A DNA stretch of 37,900 bases from Myxococcales bacterium. Its GTDB lineage: Bacteria; Myxococcota_A; Polyangia; Polyangiales; Polyangiaceae. Below the pieces are notes generated by a model. That model saw only the letters and a program-made list of their open reading frames with translations, was not told where the DNA came from and did no database searches. This document shows, piece by piece, positions 7,344 to 15,855 of this stretch (the stretch's first letter is position 1; the number at the start of each line of letters is the position of its first letter). A program made the position numbers and the translations under genes. The stretch spans positions 1 to 37,900 of the forward strand of contig JANXLV010000234.1 of assembly GCA_025355005.1 (NCBI GenBank), read 5' to 3'.

Positions 7344-8675
7344 TCAGTTGCCCTCCCAGCGGAGGCTCTCGCCGGTCACGCTGGAGATCTTCTGCTGGTT
7401 CTGACCCTGCGGGTTGGACGTGTAGAGACCGCCGCGCGTCGAGAAGAAGGCGACCATTCGGCCGTCCGGCGAGCATGCGGGATACGTGTTCGAGCCTTGC
7501 TCCTGCGTCAGTCGCTTCATGCTCGCTGCGCTGCCGCCGGGGTCGACGCTGAAGATGTCCCAGGTGCCGCCGTCGCGACCCATGAACAGGATCTTGGAGC
7601 CTTCCGGATCGTTGCAGAATACAGGTGCCATGTTGTACGTGCCGCGCCACGAGACGCGCTTGCCGTCGACGTAGATCTGCGGATTGCCGCTCACGTTCGA
7701 CACGTAGGCCAGCTGCCCGCCAGGACCGAACGCGGGGTGCGTGTTGAGGCCACCGCGCGTGACCTTCGTGAGGCCGCTGCCGTCGGGGGCGCCGACGAAG
7801 ATGTCGCTCTGGCCGGAGTTGGAGACGACGAGCGCCATCTTGGAGCCGCCGAACGCCACGCCGAACACGAGGCCCGTGGCCTGCTTCAACACCGCCGCAG
7901 GATTTCCGACCTTGAAGAGCGAGTAGCTGCCGTCCGGAAGTCCGCCTGCGTAGTACACGCCGCCCCCCGGGCCGATGGCCGGAGCGAGCGCAACGTTCGA
8001 CACCGTGGGGAGCTTTCCGACGTTCTGTCCGTCGCTGTCGATCGAGAACACGCTCTTCTGGCCGCGCCCCGTCGTCGCTGAGAAGACCATGCGCGAGCCG
8101 AACGTGCCTGAGGTGCCCGTGAACCATTTGATGACTTCGTTCACGAACTCGTGCACGGCGCCGCGCACTCCGCTCTGGCCGACGTCGTACCCCTTCGTGA
8201 GGACCGCGTCGCTGCCGCGCGACACGACGTAGAGCCGCAGCTCCAGGTGGACGCCCTGCCCTCGCGGTACCGACGAGCCCTTGATGACTCCCTCCGCGCC
8301 GACATTGCGCCAGCTGGCCGGGTCGATCGCGACGCCTTCCTTGTCGAGGTTTGCGGTGAAGCTCTTCGGGTCGAGCACCTGGAACATGCTGGAGAGCATG
8401 AAGTCCCGCGACGTGGTCTCCACCACCGTGTTCGACACCGCGGGATCACCGACCGTGGGCGCGATGGCGACCTTGAACAGCGCGCGGTTGCCGCCGGAGA
8501 CGAACACCTGCGTGACGCCGCCGTTCTCCGTGGCGGTCGGGAGCGGCGCGTTGCCGCCATCCGCGCCATCCGCTGCGGTGGCCGTCCGCGGGATGCCGAA
8601 CGCGAGGAGCGCCGCGGAGCCGAACGTGCCCAGCGCCGCCACCAAGAACCGCCCAAGACTTTTAGTCATCTGCAT
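7344..8675 (-). CDS. tolB: Tol-Pal system periplasmic protein TolB
   Basis: Periplasmic beta-propeller that binds Pal and works with TolQRA in outer-membrane stability and division. The 443 residues begin with a signal peptide (basic MTKSLGR, hydrophobic stretch to about 30, likely cleavage near TATAADG). The N-terminal D1 domain includes FKVAIAPTVGD and FQVLDPKSF; the C-terminal part holds repeated propeller blades with 'x-x-P-A-x-G-P-G-G' and 'DIFxVDP' patterns, e.g. NTYPACSPDGRMVAFFSTRGG near the end. The ATG at 8675 is used; the next in-frame ATG (8669) overlaps the tolA stop as ATGA, and either start gives translational coupling. It is the last tol gene; pal is not adjacent. Confidence 0.92.
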   Translation of the reverse strand: MQMTKSLGRFLVAALGTFGSAALLAFGIPRTATAADGADGGNAPLPTATENGGVTQVFVSGGNRALFKVAIAPTVGDPAVSNTVVETTSRDFMLSSMFQVLDPKSFTANLDKEGVAIDPASWRNVGAEGVIKGSSVPRGQGVHLELRLYVVSRGSDAVLTKGYDVGQSGVRGAVHEFVNEVIKWFTGTSGTFGSRMVFSATTGRGQKSVFSIDSDGQNVGKLPTVSNVALAPAIGPGGGVYYAGGLPDGSYSLFKVGNPAAVLKQATGLVFGVAFGGSKMALVVSNSGQSDIFVGAPDGSGLTKVTRGGLNTHPAFGPGGQLAYVSNVSGNPQIYVDGKRVSWRGTYNMAPVFCNDPEGSKILFMGRDGGTWDIFSVDPGGSAASMKRLTQEQGSNTYPACSPDGRMVAFFSTRGGLYTSNPQGQNQQKISSVTGESLRWEGN

Positions 8676-9460
8676 CTCGACTGGTCTCCGTGCAAGTCAC
8701 CCGAGAGATAGATATCCACCGTGCGCCCTTTGTAAATCTGCGCGACTTCCGGCGGCGGTTCTGGGAGCGCCCCGTGATCGTCCAGGAGCTTCATCAGCAT
8801 AGACCTGGCGGAATCGTCGAAGAGGTCATTGCCGCTCCTCTTTACCGGGTCGGCATTCACGTGCCAAACAACCATCCGCGGGCTGAAGTTGACGCGGAAC
8901 CCAGTACACAGCCGGTTGGCTTCACCTTGCGAGATGACGGTGGGGATCTGCCAGCGGTCGTGAAAGAAGGTGTTGAGGCGGGCCGCGTACATGTCGCCTG
9001 CGCGCACCTTGTTCGGATCGGTCTCGGTGCCGCCGTCGATGCCGGCAGCGTTGCCTTCTTCGGGGCGCGTCTTGCCGCCGTCCTCCGCGAACGGATCGCT
9101 CTTCGTGATCAGGTTCTGCAGATCCGATGGCATCGCGTTGGGCGGCGGCGGGCCCGCGTCGGATTTCTTTCCTGGGTCGTCCTTCGACGCGGTGAGATCC
9201 TTCTGCGGCGCGGTGCGCGCCTTCGGCACGATGCGATCCGGCAGCGTCTTCGGGTCCAGCGGCTTGCCGAGCTTGAGCAACGTCGCAGCGACGACGGGCT
9301 TGCCCACCAGCGGCTTCTCGTCCTCGAGCACGGGCGACGGGACGATGGCGCGGTAGATGAACGGACCGGCGAAGATCGCATGGATCGCGAACGCGACGGC
9401 CAAGCCCATCGCTCGCTCGTCGATCTCGTACGTCGGTTTGATCAATATTCGTGCTGCCAC
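8666..9460 (-). CDS. tolA: TolA/TonB-like energy transducer
   Basis: Inner-membrane protein that would carry proton-motive energy from TolQR to the outer membrane. The GTG at 9460 shares its first base with the tolR stop TAG, giving 264 residues. There is one membrane helix (about 19-40), a Pro/Lys/Asp-rich periplasmic linker (45-150), then a C-terminal TolA/TonB-like domain from about 155 (AGDMYAARLNTFFHDRW, CTGFRVNFSPRMVVWHV). Unlike E. coli TolA, it lacks the long Ala/Lys/Glu helical domain. Cys185 and Cys263 in the last domain could form a disulphide. The name tolA rests on position between tolR and tolB plus this architecture; direct sequence similarity in the family is low. Confidence 0.8.
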   Translation of the reverse strand: MAARILIKPTYEIDERAMGLAVAFAIHAIFAGPFIYRAIVPSPVLEDEKPLVGKPVVAATLLKLGKPLDPKTLPDRIVPKARTAPQKDLTASKDDPGKKSDAGPPPPNAMPSDLQNLITKSDPFAEDGGKTRPEEGNAAGIDGGTETDPNKVRAGDMYAARLNTFFHDRWQIPTVISQGEANRLCTGFRVNFSPRMVVWHVNADPVKRSGNDLFDDSARSMLMKLLDDHGALPEPPPEVAQIYKGRTVDIYLSGDLHGDQSRCR

Positions 9461-9885
9461 TACTTCACGACTAGAGGGTCGGTGATCATTCCGAGCTTGT
9501 CCACGCCGGCGGCACGCGCGGCCGCCATCACGCGGAGCACCGCGCCGTATTTCACGTTTTCGTCGGCCTGGACGTAGCACTCCTTTTCGTCGTGCAGACG
9601 CGAGTTGTTTTTGAGCTTGTTGTCCAGGTCACCCGTGATCTCGTCCTTGCCGAGGTACACGTGCTCGTCGCTGGTGATGATGATGAGGAGCTTGCTGTCG
9701 TCCGTCTGCATCGGTGAGCTCTTCACCTTCGGCAGGTCGACCTGAACGCCTGTCGTCATGAGGGGCGCCGTCACCATGAAGATGACCAGGAGCACCAGCA
9801 TGACGTCGATGAACGGCGTCACGTTGATCTCGTTCATGCCCGACATGCGACGCTTGCGCCCGCCGCCGCCCATGGCGAAGGACAT
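9460..9885 (-). CDS. tolR: ExbD/TolR biopolymer transport protein
   Basis: Component of the TolQR proton channel. The 141 residues contain the classical N-terminal transmembrane segment NVTPFIDVMLVLLVIFMVT with the proton-carrying Asp at residue 27, followed by a periplasmic domain (VQVDLPKVKSS ... VYLGKDEIT ... VLRVMAAARAAGVDKLGMIT). The ATG at 9885 lies one base from the tolQ stop, and an upstream frame extension is rejected because it overlaps tolQ. The Gly-rich start (MSFAMGGGGRKRR) is typical of myxobacterial homologues. Confidence 0.94.
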   Translation of the reverse strand: MSFAMGGGGRKRRMSGMNEINVTPFIDVMLVLLVIFMVTAPLMTTGVQVDLPKVKSSPMQTDDSKLLIIITSDEHVYLGKDEITGDLDNKLKNNSRLHDEKECYVQADENVKYGAVLRVMAAARAAGVDKLGMITDPLVVK

Positions 9886-9886
9886 C

Positions 9887-10642
<756 letters not shown>

Positions 10643-10678
10643 GTGGGATGCATTAGCGCAAAACCCCTTTTTTTTCTC

Positions 10679-10696
10679 GGGAATATCGGGAATATC
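10679..10696. repeat. Tandem 9-bp direct repeat upstream of tolQ
   Basis: GGGAATATCGGGAATATC is two perfect copies of a 9-bp unit beside a T8 tract (10669-10676), in the AT-rich gap between tolQ and the divergent lipoprotein gene. It could be a regulator site or simply promoter DNA; no function is shown. Confidence 0.45.
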
Positions 10697-10753
10697 AATG
10701 CCGAGGCCTGCGCTTTTTTCGCGAGGGAGCTTCCTTCGACCTCGGGGCGTAGA

Positions 10754-11161
10754 ATGCAAGTGATGGGGTGTTTCACTTCTGCGATGACCCACCTTGGCGC
10801 GCTCGGGGCGGCGACGCTCGTGCTGGGCCTCGTGGCATGTGCGAGCGGCTGCGTCGTCGAGAACCACAAGGCCGACACGCGGGTGGAGTTCCAGGAGACA
10901 GACAACATCGGCCAGTACTGCGGCGGGCCGCTGTCCAGCTGGACCGTCTTGAATCGCGAGACGGGCGATCAAGGAACCGCCGGCTGTGAGCAGCCGGTCC
11001 TCTTCGTGAACCTCACGCCAGGAGCGACCTACACCTTCGACGTGACGGGATACTCCGGCAGCAAGGTCTGCTGGGAGGGCTCGTGCGAGGTGACGGCGAT
11101 CTCGGGCACCACCACGTATGCGGATTGCAGCAGCTCGATCGCGCACGAGTGCGGCCCCTGA
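10754..11161 (+). CDS. Small cysteine-rich lipoprotein
   Basis: I recognise only the lipoprotein nature. The 135-residue product has a signal peptide (THLGALGAATLVLGLVAC) with a good lipobox L-V-A-C; an alternative lipoprotein Cys follows four residues later. The mature part has several Cys residues (QYCGGP, AGCEQP, VCWEGSCE, ADCSSS, HECGP), suggesting disulphides outside the cytoplasm. ATG 10754 is used; ATG 10763 and 10784 are in frame and 10784 would give the most compact signal peptide. Divergent from tolQ, and followed on the same strand by another lipoprotein gene. Confidence 0.7.
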   Translation: MQVMGCFTSAMTHLGALGAATLVLGLVACASGCVVENHKADTRVEFQETDNIGQYCGGPLSSWTVLNRETGDQGTAGCEQPVLFVNLTPGATYTFDVTGYSGSKVCWEGSCEVTAISGTTTYADCSSSIAHECGP

Positions 11162-11240
11162 GCGTGCGCATCTGGTTTTGACGGGCGGCCACAAACCGAG
11201 TAGCTCTCCCCGCGTGAGCGAGAGAAACTCCCGGAGCCCC

Positions 11241-11783
11241 ATGACGTTGGCGTTTGCGCTCGCGCTCACGCTGGGCGGTGTTCCTTCCGTACTGGCGTGC
11301 GGTGACACGGCGGCGACCACGACCTTCACGCCGCAGACGGGGATCGTGGTCCGCTCGGAGAGCCTGACGAGCGGCATCGGGTGCGGCACGGGCAGCACAC
11401 AGATCTTCAAGTACGTGGCGGTCGCCGTCGACGCGAGCCACCAGGCGGCCACCGCGGGCGTCTACGACTGCTTCGCGGACGCCGTGCTCGTGAACCTGAA
11501 GCCCACGCAGATCGACACCGGTTTCAGCCTGGATTACACCGTCTACGTCTACGCGTTCAACCAGGCTGCCTACACCGCATCGCAGGTCACCGCGCCAGTG
11601 GCGCAGGTGAACGACGCCCCCACCATACAGAAGTTCAACCAGTCCGCGTTCGACGGCCTCAGCGCCACCTACACGACGAGCTGCACGGCCACGGAGCAGG
11701 GCAACATCCAGGTGGTCGCTAGCTGCGCAAAGCTCGCCGCGAGCGTGAGCACTACTAGCGTATCCACCGTCTCCACGAAGTGA
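11241..11783 (+). CDS. Small lipoprotein, 180 aa
   Basis: Unknown function. A hydrophobic signal (TLAFALALTLGGVPSVLAC) ends in lipobox V-L-A-C, predicting a lipid-anchored envelope protein. The mature region is Thr/Ser/Val/Ala rich, probably beta-stranded, with scattered Cys (GIGCGTG, YDCFAD, TSCTAT, ASCAKL) that could form disulphides. The ATG at 11241 has CCGGAG just upstream; a GTG at 11214 is also in frame. It sits 79 bases after the previous lipoprotein gene and may share its message. The Ser/Thr/Val run at the very C-terminus is low complexity. Confidence 0.7.
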   Translation: MTLAFALALTLGGVPSVLACGDTAATTTFTPQTGIVVRSESLTSGIGCGTGSTQIFKYVAVAVDASHQAATAGVYDCFADAVLVNLKPTQIDTGFSLDYTVYVYAFNQAAYTASQVTAPVAQVNDAPTIQKFNQSAFDGLSATYTTSCTATEQGNIQVVASCAKLAASVSTTSVSTVSTK

Positions 11784-11838
11784 GCTCACGCGTACGGCGC
11801 TTGCGGGGGGTCGGGCAAGTCCCTACGCTTCAAGGCAC

Positions 11839-12699
11839 ATGAGCGACGGGCAGCAGCAGAGAGTGGGCGGCTTGCCGCGCCCCGGGCCAGGCGTGAAACT
11901 CGCGCTGATCGTGCTGGGGGCGGTGGCGCTGGCTACGGCCATCCTCGGCCACTGGGTGCCGGGTGACACGGGCCCGTACATCATCTCGTTGCTCCCGATG
12001 ACGCAGCACGGTCTCGGCGCGCTCCAGCTCTGGCGGCTCGCGACGTCTGGGCTGCTCACCGTCGACCTGAGCCACCTGTTCTTCTCGGCGCTCGGTATCT
12101 ACTTCCTGTCCACGGACCTCGAGAAGACGATGGGCAAGTGGCGCTACCTGCGCTTCCTGCTCATCTCCGTGATCCTGGGCAACCTGCTTGGGGCGGCCGT
12201 GAATGCCCTCCCGATCGACGTCGCGATCTTCCACCCGAGCGCGATGGTCGGGCCGGGCGCCGCCATCGCCGCCACGGCGATCGCGTGGTCGAAGGCGAAC
12301 GAGCGCATGCAGGTGAGGCTCTTCTTCATCCTGCCGGTGACCGGAAAGCAGTTGTACTATGCAACCATCGGTCTCTGCCTGCTCTCCGTGGTGTTCTTCC
12401 AGAGCGTGCCCGAGGGAGTGGTCGCGCCGTTCGGTGGCATCCTCACGGGCATCCTGTTCTCGGGGCAGCCTTCCAAGGCACGCGCGGCCTATCTGCGCCT
12501 GAAGCTCTTCTTCATTCGCCGCCAGAAGGGCCACGTCTCTGCCAGGAGCTTCCTTAACGACCCGCACAACCCGAACGACCCGAACGACTCGCGGTCACGC
12601 GCGAAGCGAAAGGGTGGCCCGGAGCTGCGCGTGGTCCTCGGCGGGCTGGAGGACAAGCTGAAGGACCAGCCGCCGAAGGACAAGCGCTTCCTGAACTGA
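11839..12699 (+). CDS. Rhomboid-fold membrane protein lacking catalytic residues
   Basis: The 286 residues hold about six membrane segments in a rhomboid order: helix near 20-38, LWRLATSGLLTVDLSHLFFSALGIYFL (64-90), the EKTMGKWRYLRFLLIS turn, a fourth-helix region at 135-150, and a last helix with PFGGILTGILF (197-207). Rhomboid proteases need G-x-S in helix 4 and His in helix 6. Here the serine motif G-A-S-G is GPGA (138-141), the helix-6 His-x-G-G position is PFGG, and the helix-2 H-x-x-x-N is HLFFS (79-83, His kept, Asn lost). Inference: an inactive rhomboid-like protein (pseudoprotease) that may bind or route membrane proteins. The charged C-terminus (about 225-286) is cytoplasmic in appearance. 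Confidence 0.8.
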   Translation: MSDGQQQRVGGLPRPGPGVKLALIVLGAVALATAILGHWVPGDTGPYIISLLPMTQHGLGALQLWRLATSGLLTVDLSHLFFSALGIYFLSTDLEKTMGKWRYLRFLLISVILGNLLGAAVNALPIDVAIFHPSAMVGPGAAIAATAIAWSKANERMQVRLFFILPVTGKQLYYATIGLCLLSVVFFQSVPEGVVAPFGGILTGILFSGQPSKARAAYLRLKLFFIRRQKGHVSARSFLNDPHNPNDPNDSRSRAKRKGGPELRVVLGGLEDKLKDQPPKDKRFLN

Positions 12700-12714
12700 G
12701 CGGAACGCGCTCAG
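12696..12714. terminator. Hairpin made from two convergent stop codons
   Basis: CTGAGCG (12696-12702) and CGCTCAG (12708-12714) form a perfect 7-bp stem with loop GAACG. The two arms contain the TGA of the rhomboid-like gene and the TGA (read as TCA) of the convergent lipoprotein gene. It would fold on both strands. There is no T-tract, so efficiency is uncertain. Confidence 0.4.
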
Positions 12715-14747
12715 GGGCAACCGGCGACGACCTGGGCGCCGCAGGGCAGCGGCGACACTGTGCCGTTCGAGCAGAGCTGAGAGTTGCCGTCGTAGCTCAC
12801 GACGTAGCGACCCTTGAGGATGTGGAGCGAGTACGTCATCGGCCCAGTCACGTCGAACGTGCTGGTGGTGGCGCTGCCGCCCTTCTTGTCGCTGAAGGTC
12901 ACGGCGCCGCGAGCGTCCATCGTCGTGGGCGGCTCCTTGCCAGAGAGCGTGACCTTGCCCGTCACGGTGACGGTCGGAATGTCGACGTCCAGCGCGCCGG
13001 CAGCGGAGATCGCGACGGCCTCCTTGATGGTGCCGCCGTTGCACGGCATGGTCTGCATCGTGTCCGAGCAAGACGCGCCGCTGTAGCCGACGTCGTACGT
13101 GCCGGGCATGAGCAGCACCGAGTAGGTGGACTGCGTCTCCACGACGAAGCCGGTGCCCGCGCCAGTGTCAGCGCCGGTCGCGGCGGGAGAGAACGAGATG
13201 CGCGCGAGCTCCGGCAGTGCGCCCTGATCGAGCGTGACCTTTCCGGTGATCTTGACGGTCTTCACGTCCAGGTCGAGCACGCCGCCCTGGCCCTTGGCGA
13301 AGGCGATGGTCTTCAAGCGCCCACCGTTGCACGGGACGATCGGCGGAGAGCCCATGTTCGTCTGCGAGCACGGAGCCGAGTCTCCGGTGTAGGCCACGTC
13401 GTAGCTACCGGGCAGGAGCACCGTCTTGTACGCACCGGCTGTGATGGCTGCAGAGACTCCGAGCGCGCCCTTCACGGCTCCGCCGCTCGTCGCGAACGAG
13501 ACGCGACCCGGATTCGCGACGCCAGGCATCGCGCTGCCGTTGAGTGACACCTTGCCGGAGACGGTGACCGACGGGATGTCGAGGTCGAGCGTGCCGTTTC
13601 CGGACAGCGCCTGCGCCGGTCGCAGTACACCGCTGTTCCTCGGCATGAGCGACGGATCCGACTCCGACGAAGCCGACGAGAAGCCGACGTCGTACGTGCC
13701 CGGGAAGAGCGCGATCGCATACGTGCCCTCCGCCTGGATCTGCGCGCTCGCGCCCAGGCCCTTCTCCGCCGCGTCCGTGGTCGGCGGCGAGAAGTACACC
13801 GAGCCCCGCGAGGCCTGCGCCGGAATGGCGGCGCCGTTGAGCGTTGCCTTGCCCTTCACCGTGACGACGGGCACGTCGAGATCGAGCACGCCCGTGGAGG
13901 TGAGGTTCGCGTCTGCCTTGAGCACGCCGCCGTTGCACGGACCGGTGCTCGCGGCCATCGCCGAGCAACCGTTCGCCGAGTAGATCACCTTGTAGTGACC
14001 GGGCACCAGGTTCACGGCATACGCGCTGCTGCCGGCCATGTTCTGCACGGGGACCGCAGCGCCGCCGGCTCCCTTCGCGGGGTCCGTGTCCGCGAAGCCG
14101 ATGTAGCCGAGCGTCACGTTCTGCGGCACCGCCTGCCCTGCGAGCGTCACCTTGCCGGTGGCCTTCACGGACGGGATGTCCACGTCCAGCACGCCGTCCG
14201 CGCTGAGCGTGACCTTGGACTTCACGGTGTGGTTGCCGCAGGGCCAGGTGCTGGTCTGCGCGCTGCACTGCCCGTTCGCGTCGTAGATGACGTCGTAGGT
14301 GCCGGGCGCGACGGTCGTGTGGTACGTGCCGTCGGTCTCGATGCTCGCGGTGACAGCGCCCATCTGCGAGAGCCCGGTCGCGTCGCTGAGCGTCAGGCGA
14401 CCAAAGTTTGCGCTGTCGGCCTGTACGAGCGCCTTGCCGTTGAGGGTGACCTTGCCTGATACCTTGACGGCCTTGAGGTCGATGTCGAGCGTGCCCTTCT
14501 GGGTGAGGTCGACGCCCGTGCACGCAGCGAACGGATCGCCGTCGGTCCCCGCGTCGGAGGACGTACCGCCCTCGCCGCCCGCACCGTTGCCATTCCCGTT
14601 GCCGTTGCCGTTGCCGCCGTCGGACGTGTCTCCGGAGGCACCGGACGAGCAGCCGGCGAGCGCCCGCGCGCCCACTCCGACGAACGCCAGCATCGCGACC
14701 ACGCCCATCACGGACCCGAAGCCCTTCGCCCTGTTCAAAGTCATCAT
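12711..14747 (-). CDS. Surface lipoprotein with six ~100-residue repeats
   Basis: A 678-residue lipoprotein: signal peptide, then lipobox L-A-G-C with Cys33, a low-complexity Asn-Gly repeat (46-55), then six tandem domains starting near residues 87, 187, 288, 387, 491 and 586. Each follows L-D-x-D-[IV]-x-x-V-x-V-x-G-K-V-T-L-x-G, later P-G-x-Y-x-V-x-Y, and most end with P-C-N-G-G and a Cys about ten residues earlier, suggesting one disulphide per domain. The repeats look like beta-sandwich (carboxypeptidase-regulatory or Ig-like) modules; that is inference. The ATG at 14747 is chosen over 14810 because the signal peptide then has the right length (the next ATG, 14744, is equivalent). Probably outer-membrane or surface exposed; ligand unknown. 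Confidence 0.85.
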   Translation of the reverse strand: MMTLNRAKGFGSVMGVVAMLAFVGVGARALAGCSSGASGDTSDGGNGNGNGNGNGAGGEGGTSSDAGTDGDPFAACTGVDLTQKGTLDIDLKAVKVSGKVTLNGKALVQADSANFGRLTLSDATGLSQMGAVTASIETDGTYHTTVAPGTYDVIYDANGQCSAQTSTWPCGNHTVKSKVTLSADGVLDVDIPSVKATGKVTLAGQAVPQNVTLGYIGFADTDPAKGAGGAAVPVQNMAGSSAYAVNLVPGHYKVIYSANGCSAMAASTGPCNGGVLKADANLTSTGVLDLDVPVVTVKGKATLNGAAIPAQASRGSVYFSPPTTDAAEKGLGASAQIQAEGTYAIALFPGTYDVGFSSASSESDPSLMPRNSGVLRPAQALSGNGTLDLDIPSVTVSGKVSLNGSAMPGVANPGRVSFATSGGAVKGALGVSAAITAGAYKTVLLPGSYDVAYTGDSAPCSQTNMGSPPIVPCNGGRLKTIAFAKGQGGVLDLDVKTVKITGKVTLDQGALPELARISFSPAATGADTGAGTGFVVETQSTYSVLLMPGTYDVGYSGASCSDTMQTMPCNGGTIKEAVAISAAGALDVDIPTVTVTGKVTLSGKEPPTTMDARGAVTFSDKKGGSATTSTFDVTGPMTYSLHILKGRYVVSYDGNSQLCSNGTVSPLPCGAQVVAGCP
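12714..14489 (-). repeat. Six tandem domain repeats inside the lipoprotein
   Basis: About 300-bp units encode the six homologous domains. They are diverged (protein-level similarity is obvious, DNA identity moderate), pointing to old duplications rather than recent slippage. Domain 3 has lost the cysteines (its P-C-N-G-G is PRNSG), and domain 4 has a short insertion before its P-C-N-G-G. Confidence 0.75.
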
Positions 14748-14840
14748 GCGCGCCGCCAGTGCAAGCGTCGCGCCTGCACGAAACAGCCTGTTTTCCGTGG
14801 CACAGCCCATTCCTCCCGGAAGGATTTTTCGCCTGCGGGG

Positions 14841-14868
14841 CTGACCCGGAAAAAAGATTCCGTACTAT
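14841..14868 (+). promoter_or_regulatory. Candidate sigma-70-type promoter of pyrB
   Basis: CTGACC (14841-14846) and TACTAT (14863-14868) are spaced by 16 bases and would start transcription about 24 bases before the pyrB ATG. The spacer holds an inverted repeat CGGAA-N6-TTCCG (14847-14862) that exactly fills it, which might be a regulator site. Confidence 0.4.
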
Positions 14869-14898
14869 GGTGCAGGAGCCGACCCCAGAGCATCGCGC

Positions 14899-15855
14899 AT
14901 GTGGACCCATAAGCACCTCCTTGGCACCGCGGACATCGACGCAGCTCGCGCCGAGCGCTTCTTTGCGCGCGCGGAGCACTACCTGGCGTTCCTTCGCGAG
15001 GGCGAGCGCAAGTCCGAGGAGCTGCGCGGCAAGGTCGTGGTCCACCTGTTCTTCGAGGCAAGCACCCGCACCCGCGCGTCCTTCGAGATGGCGGCCAAGC
15101 GCCTCGGCGCTGAGGTCGTGAACCTGAACCCGAAGGGCTCCAGCGTCAGCAAGGGCGAGTCGCTCCTGGACACGCTGAAGAACATCGAGGCCATGCGCGC
15201 GGACGCCATCGTGGTTCGTCACTCCGCGTCCGGTGTCCCACACTTCCTGGCTTCGCGCTCCAGCATCCCCATCCTCAACGCGGGTGACGGCCTCCACGAG
15301 CACCCCACGCAGGCGCTCCTGGACGCGTTCACCATCCGTCGCAAGCGCGGGCAGATCCACGGGCTCACGGTCGCCATCTGCGGCGACATCCTGCAGTCGC
15401 GGGTCGCGCGCTCGAATGCGCTCCTGCTCGGTGCGCTGGGCGCGAAGGTGCGCCTGGTGGCGCCGCGCACGATGATGCCGCCGGCGGCGGAGGCGCTCGG
15501 TCCGACTGTCACCGTCCACCACGACCTCGACGAAGGGCTGCGGGACGCGGACGTGGTCATGATGCTCCGCATCCAGAACGAGCGCTTCGGCGGCGCGATG
15601 ATGGGCTCCACGCGCGAGTTCGCGCGTACGTTCGGCCTGGATCCCGGGCGTATGGGGATCGCAAGGCCCGACTGCCTGATCATGCACCCCGGTCCGGTGA
15701 ACTGGGGCGTGGAGCTCTCCACCAGGATCGAATCACTCGGCGACCGCGTCGTCATCCTGGACCAGGTGGAGTCGGGCGTGGCCGTGCGAATGGCCGCGCT
15801 GTCCCTGCTGCTCACGTCCGGGCGCGCGGTCGGCGACGCGGCGGTCGCGTCGTGA
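14899..15855 (+). CDS. pyrB: Aspartate carbamoyltransferase catalytic subunit
   Basis: Makes N-carbamoyl-aspartate from carbamoyl phosphate and aspartate, the first committed pyrimidine step. The 318 residues match the family. Carbamoyl-phosphate site FFEASTRTRASFE (STRTR at 55-59), the mobile SSVSKGES loop (81-88), HPTQALLDAF (135-144), and the aspartate-site motif MHPGPVNWGVEL (262-273). The start ATG 14899 gives the canonical short N-terminus (HLLGTADID). Its GTGA overlap with murI is unusual, since pyrC (or pyrR upstream) is more often the neighbour. No pyrI regulatory subunit is seen. Confidence 0.97.
   Translation: MWTHKHLLGTADIDAARAERFFARAEHYLAFLREGERKSEELRGKVVVHLFFEASTRTRASFEMAAKRLGAEVVNLNPKGSSVSKGESLLDTLKNIEAMRADAIVVRHSASGVPHFLASRSSIPILNAGDGLHEHPTQALLDAFTIRRKRGQIHGLTVAICGDILQSRVARSNALLLGALGAKVRLVAPRTMMPPAAEALGPTVTVHHDLDEGLRDADVVMMLRIQNERFGGAMMGSTREFARTFGLDPGRMGIARPDCLIMHPGPVNWGVELSTRIESLGDRVVILDQVESGVAVRMAALSLLLTSGRAVGDAAVAS

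Noticed and set aside
10665..10676. C4T8 tract as an intrinsic terminator
   Set aside because: No stem precedes it in either direction.
14588..14610. Asn-Gly coding repeat as a minisatellite or phase-variable tract
   Set aside because: It is a 6-bp unit in frame; slippage would not switch the gene off, and it looks like a simple stalk.
13405..15687. 760-codon frame opposite pyrB and overlapping the repeat lipoprotein
   Set aside because: No domain motif and low-complexity Arg content; pyrB and the lipoprotein explain the region.
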